Assembly (NCBI GenBank): GCA_008711295.1
Contig: VUYV01000099.1
Location: 2,790,509-2,854,508, forward strand
DNA: 64,000 nt
Source: Anarhynchus alexandrinus
Lineage: Eukaryota > Chordata > Aves > Charadriiformes > Charadriidae
Direction of reading: 5' to 3'
Below the pieces are notes generated by a model, which saw only the letters and a list, made by a program, of their open reading frames with translations, had not been told where the DNA came from and ran no database searches. The number at the start of each line of letters is the position of its first letter. Positions within the stretch are counted from its first letter, which is position 1. The translations under genes were made by a program, and so were the position numbers. Shown piece by piece: positions 60,151-64,000 of the stretch.

Positions 60151-62667
60151 CACTTACCAAGAAGAGTTACATCCTCTGAAAAATATTTATTCTATCTCAA
60201 CTATTTCCATCATATTTTGCCTATTTACATTTAGACTTGCAGTAAAAAGTCAGGAACCTTTAGAATGGGAAAACATTTATTCATTTTATTCATGCTTGAA
60301 AACAGCCAAAACAACTTTACACAAATAATAAAAAAAAACAACAAAACCACGCATTTTGTAGCGAAGACCAAGCCTGAAAAATGTCAGCCGTGGAGATGAT
60401 GTTTTCCTAATGATATGAGCAACTGAAAACAAAAGCTAGAATAAAAGAAACCATGCAGCTCAAATTCTTAAATCAACAGGCAAGCTAATTTGACTTCAAG
60501 AGTTCTAAGTATATTAAATTATGATACCTGGCTTGGTAATATTAACTTTGCATAATTCTTTGAGTACGAGAGAAGTTTCAGAAGAGAAAGCATCTGAAGT
60601 GTAGCATGGAATTCTTCACAGAACTACTGGTCAGCCAGTCGTTCCTTACTACAGAAAAATAATGAAATGTCCGACACTGAATTCAACTAAGAAAAGACTC
60701 AAAGGATATCCTGAAAAAAAAGTCAACCTCAGTAAGGTTTAGGTTTCACGTTAGAGAAGCAACTGAACATAAAACCCCAGCAAGATGCTGTCTTTAGAAC
60801 TATGAATATAAGAACCACCACCTAGTTAGACCACAGTTAAGTTACTACCTCTTTGCATGGTATTAGTTCAATGCTGTTTAGCTACCAGGAGAAGGTAAGT
60901 GAACAGCAATTTCTAAGTAGCTACTGAGGGAGAGAATAAATAACACTTCAGATTCTAGCAGGCCAAAACACTCCTTCTTCAAGCCACAGTCTTAAATAAA
61001 TTTAAAATTAAGGTAAGGTTAATATTTTTGCAATAGTTAGTTTATCCATAGGAATAATGTAGCACGTTATTACCAGGTTCTCCATTAACTGAAATCTTTA
61101 AATCAAGCTAACTAGCCTGTGATCCACAATGAATTTACTGGAAGAAAACATCATGTCCTGTGTCATGAAACAAATCAGGGTAAGTGACCATTAATGGTAT
61201 TTTTCTGGCCTTAACTGTACTAAATAGTCTTCCTTCAGTGTATATAATTTATCTCTGCAGAATCAATATGTAATAACAGCCATGCCTTAGAAAGGGCAAT
61301 TAGGTTTCAGCTGTATAAAGAAAGGAAGGCTTTAGCTTCAGGCATCTTACCACAGTTATATTACCTTACATTCTTTTTTTATACTGTTTACATTTAATAT
61401 GTACATAAACGCAGATTTTAAAGCACTCAGAAAATTCTTAAAAGAAGAGGATGATTACGTATCTATCTTCGGTTCTAATATTTATTTACATTCTAATCAG
61501 AGTTCCAAAATTCACACAGAAGATAATGATGATAATTGTTTGGTTTACACTGGTGATGGAAAACAGTCTCAGCACTTAGTTTTTGTTTTTAAGGCCTGGC
61601 TGTAGTATTTGCTGGTTACAAGGCAATGTCAGATTTTAATTTTTAAAGTTTGCAGATACCAGGTTTGCTAATAAAAACGAAGAAAGATGACACCACCAGT
61701 TTCAGGCTCAGCCTGAAGGCCGTGGTCACCCAACCTCACCTCCATACCTGCGAGTCACTGAAATTCTCTTCTCAAAAGAAACAAAGTGTCTTTTAGAAAA
61801 GTACCTCTTGTGTTAAGAAGTCCACAACGGCTTTTGCCAGAGTTCACTGCACAAGAGCATCTTTTTGACATGCATTAGAAGCTTGTACAAAGGTCAAATA
61901 ACCATTTAGTCAAATTTTCCACTTGATGAACCGAACCGGGATCCTTAAGCCTCAACAGTATTACACTCTGGCCAATCTATCTTCTGAACTGTCTCCCAGC
62001 AATTCTACAAACTCCTTGAAATGCAGAAGCCACATGGTGCATTAGAGAAAGCCATAAGCCAAATTTAAAGTGAAGTTTTGGTTGATCTGTTATGATTACA
62101 TTCCTCATTTCTGGCCATCAAATGGTACTGCAACTTTCCACCCTTTCAGAGGGAAACAAATTCGGAAGAAACTAGTAACACTTCAGCCAACAATAACTTC
62201 TCAACACATTAAGATGCACAACTTGTTAATAGCATGTCTTTGACTCTTTGGAAAAAAACTATTGCAAAGCCTCCAGGCACCTGAGGGATGCTTTACCCTG
62301 TTTTTACAGCTCCAGACAACTTAATCTGTCACTTCATGACCTAACTTTCCAAAGGGTTGCATCATCTGGTACCAGCAATGAGCCTGACCACACATCTGTA
62401 TCATGCACTGACAATATAATTTGTTTGATTATTCACCACACAGAACTCTCTACTCATTGAGCAGGCTCATAGTCAGACTAAAATCAATTAAGCCATTGCC
62501 ACTGACCGCTCAAATAGCCCAGAATTTCAACACCAGTCTCTCCTTGAACCAATCAAGTGACAGAGTAACGACGGTTTTCAAGACAATCTCTGCAGATCAT
62601 CCACCCTGAAGGATGAGAAGTCACCAGGGAAAGAGGGGAAAAAAAACCCAGTAAAGTAATTACTTAC
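60151..62667. other. intronic sequence upstream of the 62.7 kb exon's donor, nothing recognised
   Basis: AT-rich, unique-looking intron. Frames of up to 70 codons only. It ends at the strong donor gtaagt adjoining 62668. Confidence 0.55.
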
Positions 62668-62760
62668 TTTGGGAAGATGACAGTCATGAGCGCTGATGCA
62701 TAACCAGGCTTGCACACTCCCTCAGAGATATTTGCATACTTTGATGCCAATTCTGGAGGC
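62668..62760 (-). CDS. ST3GAL3: ST3GAL3 internal exon, stem region (first of three in transcript order)
   Basis: Internal coding exon of the Golgi type II membrane enzyme that transfers sialic acid from CMP-Neu5Ac to C3 of terminal galactose on glycoproteins and glycolipids. On the minus strand a pyrimidine-rich acceptor (ttttttcacag) precedes the exon and the donor gtaagt follows it. The exon is 93 bp: one base finishing a split codon, 30 codons, and two bases (AA) of the next. The peptide starts PPELASKYANISEG and ends CKPGYASALMTVIFP, which matches roughly residues 71-100 of mammalian ST3GAL3 as I remember them (PAELATKYANFSEG). The N-I-S is an N-glycosylation sequon; mammals have N-F-S at that place. 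The split AA|G codon gives Lys, where I recall Arg in human. The in-frame join to the exon at 19417-19511 supports the call. The start codon and membrane anchor lie upstream, beyond the window. Confidence 0.93.
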
Positions 62761-63457
62761 CTGTGAAAAAATACGTAGAGAGTCAGGACTTTCCTGGCTA
62801 TGAACCAGCTTTTGCAATCATACAAGGTTATTTCTTCTCCTCACAGCTTTTCTGAAAAACAGCCTTGGGGAATAATAGCACACACAGACAGGTATTTATT
62901 TGTTGCAATATAGTATCACAAGAGAACAAAAAACAAAGGAGAGTGTTGAAGATATCTGAAAAAGCAATAAAACACTAGCTTTGCTGCAAGATTTTCATAC
63001 CTAGGAAGGTAAACTCATGAAAGAAAAATATCAAGATACCATTTTACACTTCAGCCTTTCAAAAGGAAGAAAACATAAAGAGCACTTTGCTTTGGCTACT
63101 TTTCTAAGGTACGATCAAATTTAAAACTACAAAAAAGTATTATTTAGAAGATACCTTTCAAGCATTTGAAACAAACTGCTGAGCAGTTCTGACAGGCTAT
63201 CATCAAGGGATGCATGCTCTCAGTATTTGGAACAGATGACATTGCTGCTCTTCTGTTGAGATGTGGCTCAATTCAGCTTGCCTAGTGGTTTTGGGGCCAA
63301 ATTTAGAATATTGGAAGTTTTTTTCATTTAGTTTTGTACAGAAACAAGATTAGCAACTCAAGAAGAGATATTTAAGTCCAGTACACACTTTTAACATAGA
63401 TCTACCGAGTCACCTGGAAAAACCATTTAATTTTATTTGTGTCCCTATTCACCACCT

Positions 63458-63588
63458 GCAAAATTTTTTACATTCATCTGTTTCATGAAAACATTACAAG
63501 GGTTAACTCACTTGAGCTTTCAAAGTAGCTCAAGTGAGTTAACCCTTGTAATGTTTTCATGAAATAGATGAATGTAAAAAAATTTTGC
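63458..63588. repeat. large foldback: 61/62-bp inverted repeat with 8-nt spacer
   Basis: Left arm 63458-63518 (starting gcaaaattttttacattc) and right arm 63527-63588 (ending gaatgtaaaaaaattttgc) are reverse complements with one substitution (c/t) and one extra A. The spacer is ttcaaagt (63519-63526). The right arm ends in gc, which is also the first two bases of the CR1 fragment at 63587, a 2-bp junction overlap. The arms are not CR1 sequence. Confidence 0.95.
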
Positions 63589-63665
63589 CTATGGCAGGGG
63601 GGTTGGAACTCTATGATCTTCAAGGTCCTTTCCAACCTAAACCATTCTATGATTCTATGATTCTA
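63587..63665 (+). mobile_element. short 5'-truncated CR1 tail with intact terminal repeats
   Basis: Starts gcctatggcaggggggttgg, continues atcttcaaggtcctttccaa and ends in three near-perfect copies of the octamer (attctatgattctatgattct). About 79 bp, nearly identical to the 3' end of the copy at 50372-50740, so a young insertion. The severe 5' truncation and the adjoining foldback suggest an unusual integration event. Confidence 0.95.
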
Positions 63666-64000
63666 AGTAACATTAGACACCTTAATGTCAATCACAGTAT
63701 GAGAATTATCAATATTCCTTAAAAAATGTATTTACAGTTAGATGCTCAACATTCAGTGGAAGATGCAGGTGTTAGCTACTGCAAAGAGTCAATTGGTAGT
63801 ATTGTATTTGCTACACCATTTTGTTAGCAGTAGGCAAGTAATGAAAGGTTTTTTCCTACAGGTCAACAGCAGGAGTCAGATGAAGACAACAGTACAGATT
63901 CACAGAGCAGATCCACAAAAATAATTTTGAATGACAGTAACTCCATGTTGAACTGCCAGTAACTATCCTTCTTGTACTGGTCCTGAAGTCACTTCCCAAG
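63666..64000. other. intronic sequence, nothing recognised
   Basis: AT-rich intron flanking the CR1 tail; no repeat or exon seen. Confidence 0.5.

Larger units (their letters stand above)
19512..62667 (-). other. ST3GAL3: ST3GAL3 intron, about 43.2 kb, phase 2
   Basis: Bounded by the donor gtaagt next to 62668 and the acceptor ttttctcag next to 19511. It carries nearly all mobile-element remnants in the window. Its apparent length includes a probable false duplication of 137 bp at 21135-21379. I found no additional exon with a convincing acceptor, open frame and donor inside it, but small unconserved or alternative exons cannot be excluded by eye. Confidence 0.88.
62761..64000 (-). other. 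ST3GAL3: ST3GAL3 intron, 3' part of the intron upstream of the 62.7 kb exon
   Basis: Phase-2 intron whose 5' end lies outside the window. It contains the foldback and truncated CR1 at 63458-63665. In 63666-64000 I see only an ATG frame of 60 codons at 63742-63924 with no recognisable similarity. The exon carrying the transmembrane anchor is not in this segment. Confidence 0.85.

Noticed and set aside
1..64000. CRISPR arrays, bacterial operons, tRNA or rRNA genes
   Set aside because: No regularly spaced repeats with unique spacers, no tRNA cloverleaf or rRNA segment was recognised, and the sequence is clearly vertebrate.

Overview
This is vertebrate, almost certainly avian, genomic DNA. It is AT-rich and intron-dominated, with GT-AG splice signals, abundant CR1 LINE copies (including copies ending in the CR1 3' terminal ATTCTATG repeats), many diverged older CR1-lineage copies, and a solo endogenous-retrovirus LTR of a type common in birds. 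Nothing bacterial is present, so operons, RBSs, CRISPR arrays and bacterial terminators do not apply.

The only host gene I can support is ST3GAL3 (CMP-sialic acid:beta-galactoside alpha-2,3-sialyltransferase 3), on the minus strand. Three internal coding exons are present, in transcript order 62668-62760, 19417-19511 and 4133-4196. They join in frame (intron phases 2 and 1) and encode the lumenal stem and the start of the catalytic domain, just upstream of sialylmotif L. The start codon, transmembrane anchor and most of the catalytic domain lie outside the window. About 99.6% of the window is therefore ST3GAL3 intron: a part intron (1-4132), a 15.2 kb intron, a 43.2 kb intron and a part intron (62761-64000).

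Layout by position. 1-4132: intron with a CpG-rich patch and a 25-bp tandem duplication. 4197-19416: intron with an unidentified diverged repeat pair, an N flanked by homopolymers, an 827-bp near-perfect duplication around a single N, and a repeat-poor stretch near 17.6-18.2 kb. 19512-62667: the long intron. It holds a second N-associated duplication, CR1 copies of several ages in both orientations, a 573-bp solo LTR and a fragment of another LTR (both transcriptionally sense to ST3GAL3), and a long decayed CR1 ORF2 copy at about 58.0-59.6 kb. 62761-64000: intron with a striking 61-bp foldback immediately 5' of a short truncated CR1.

I did not find a new biological system. The most interesting items are the foldback/CR1 junction at 63.46-63.67 kb, the sense-oriented solo LTR with its own TATA box and polyadenylation signal inside a 43 kb intron, and two duplications that are probably assembly artefacts. 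Repeat families were recognised by eye from remembered consensus phrases, so boundaries of the old copies are approximate.
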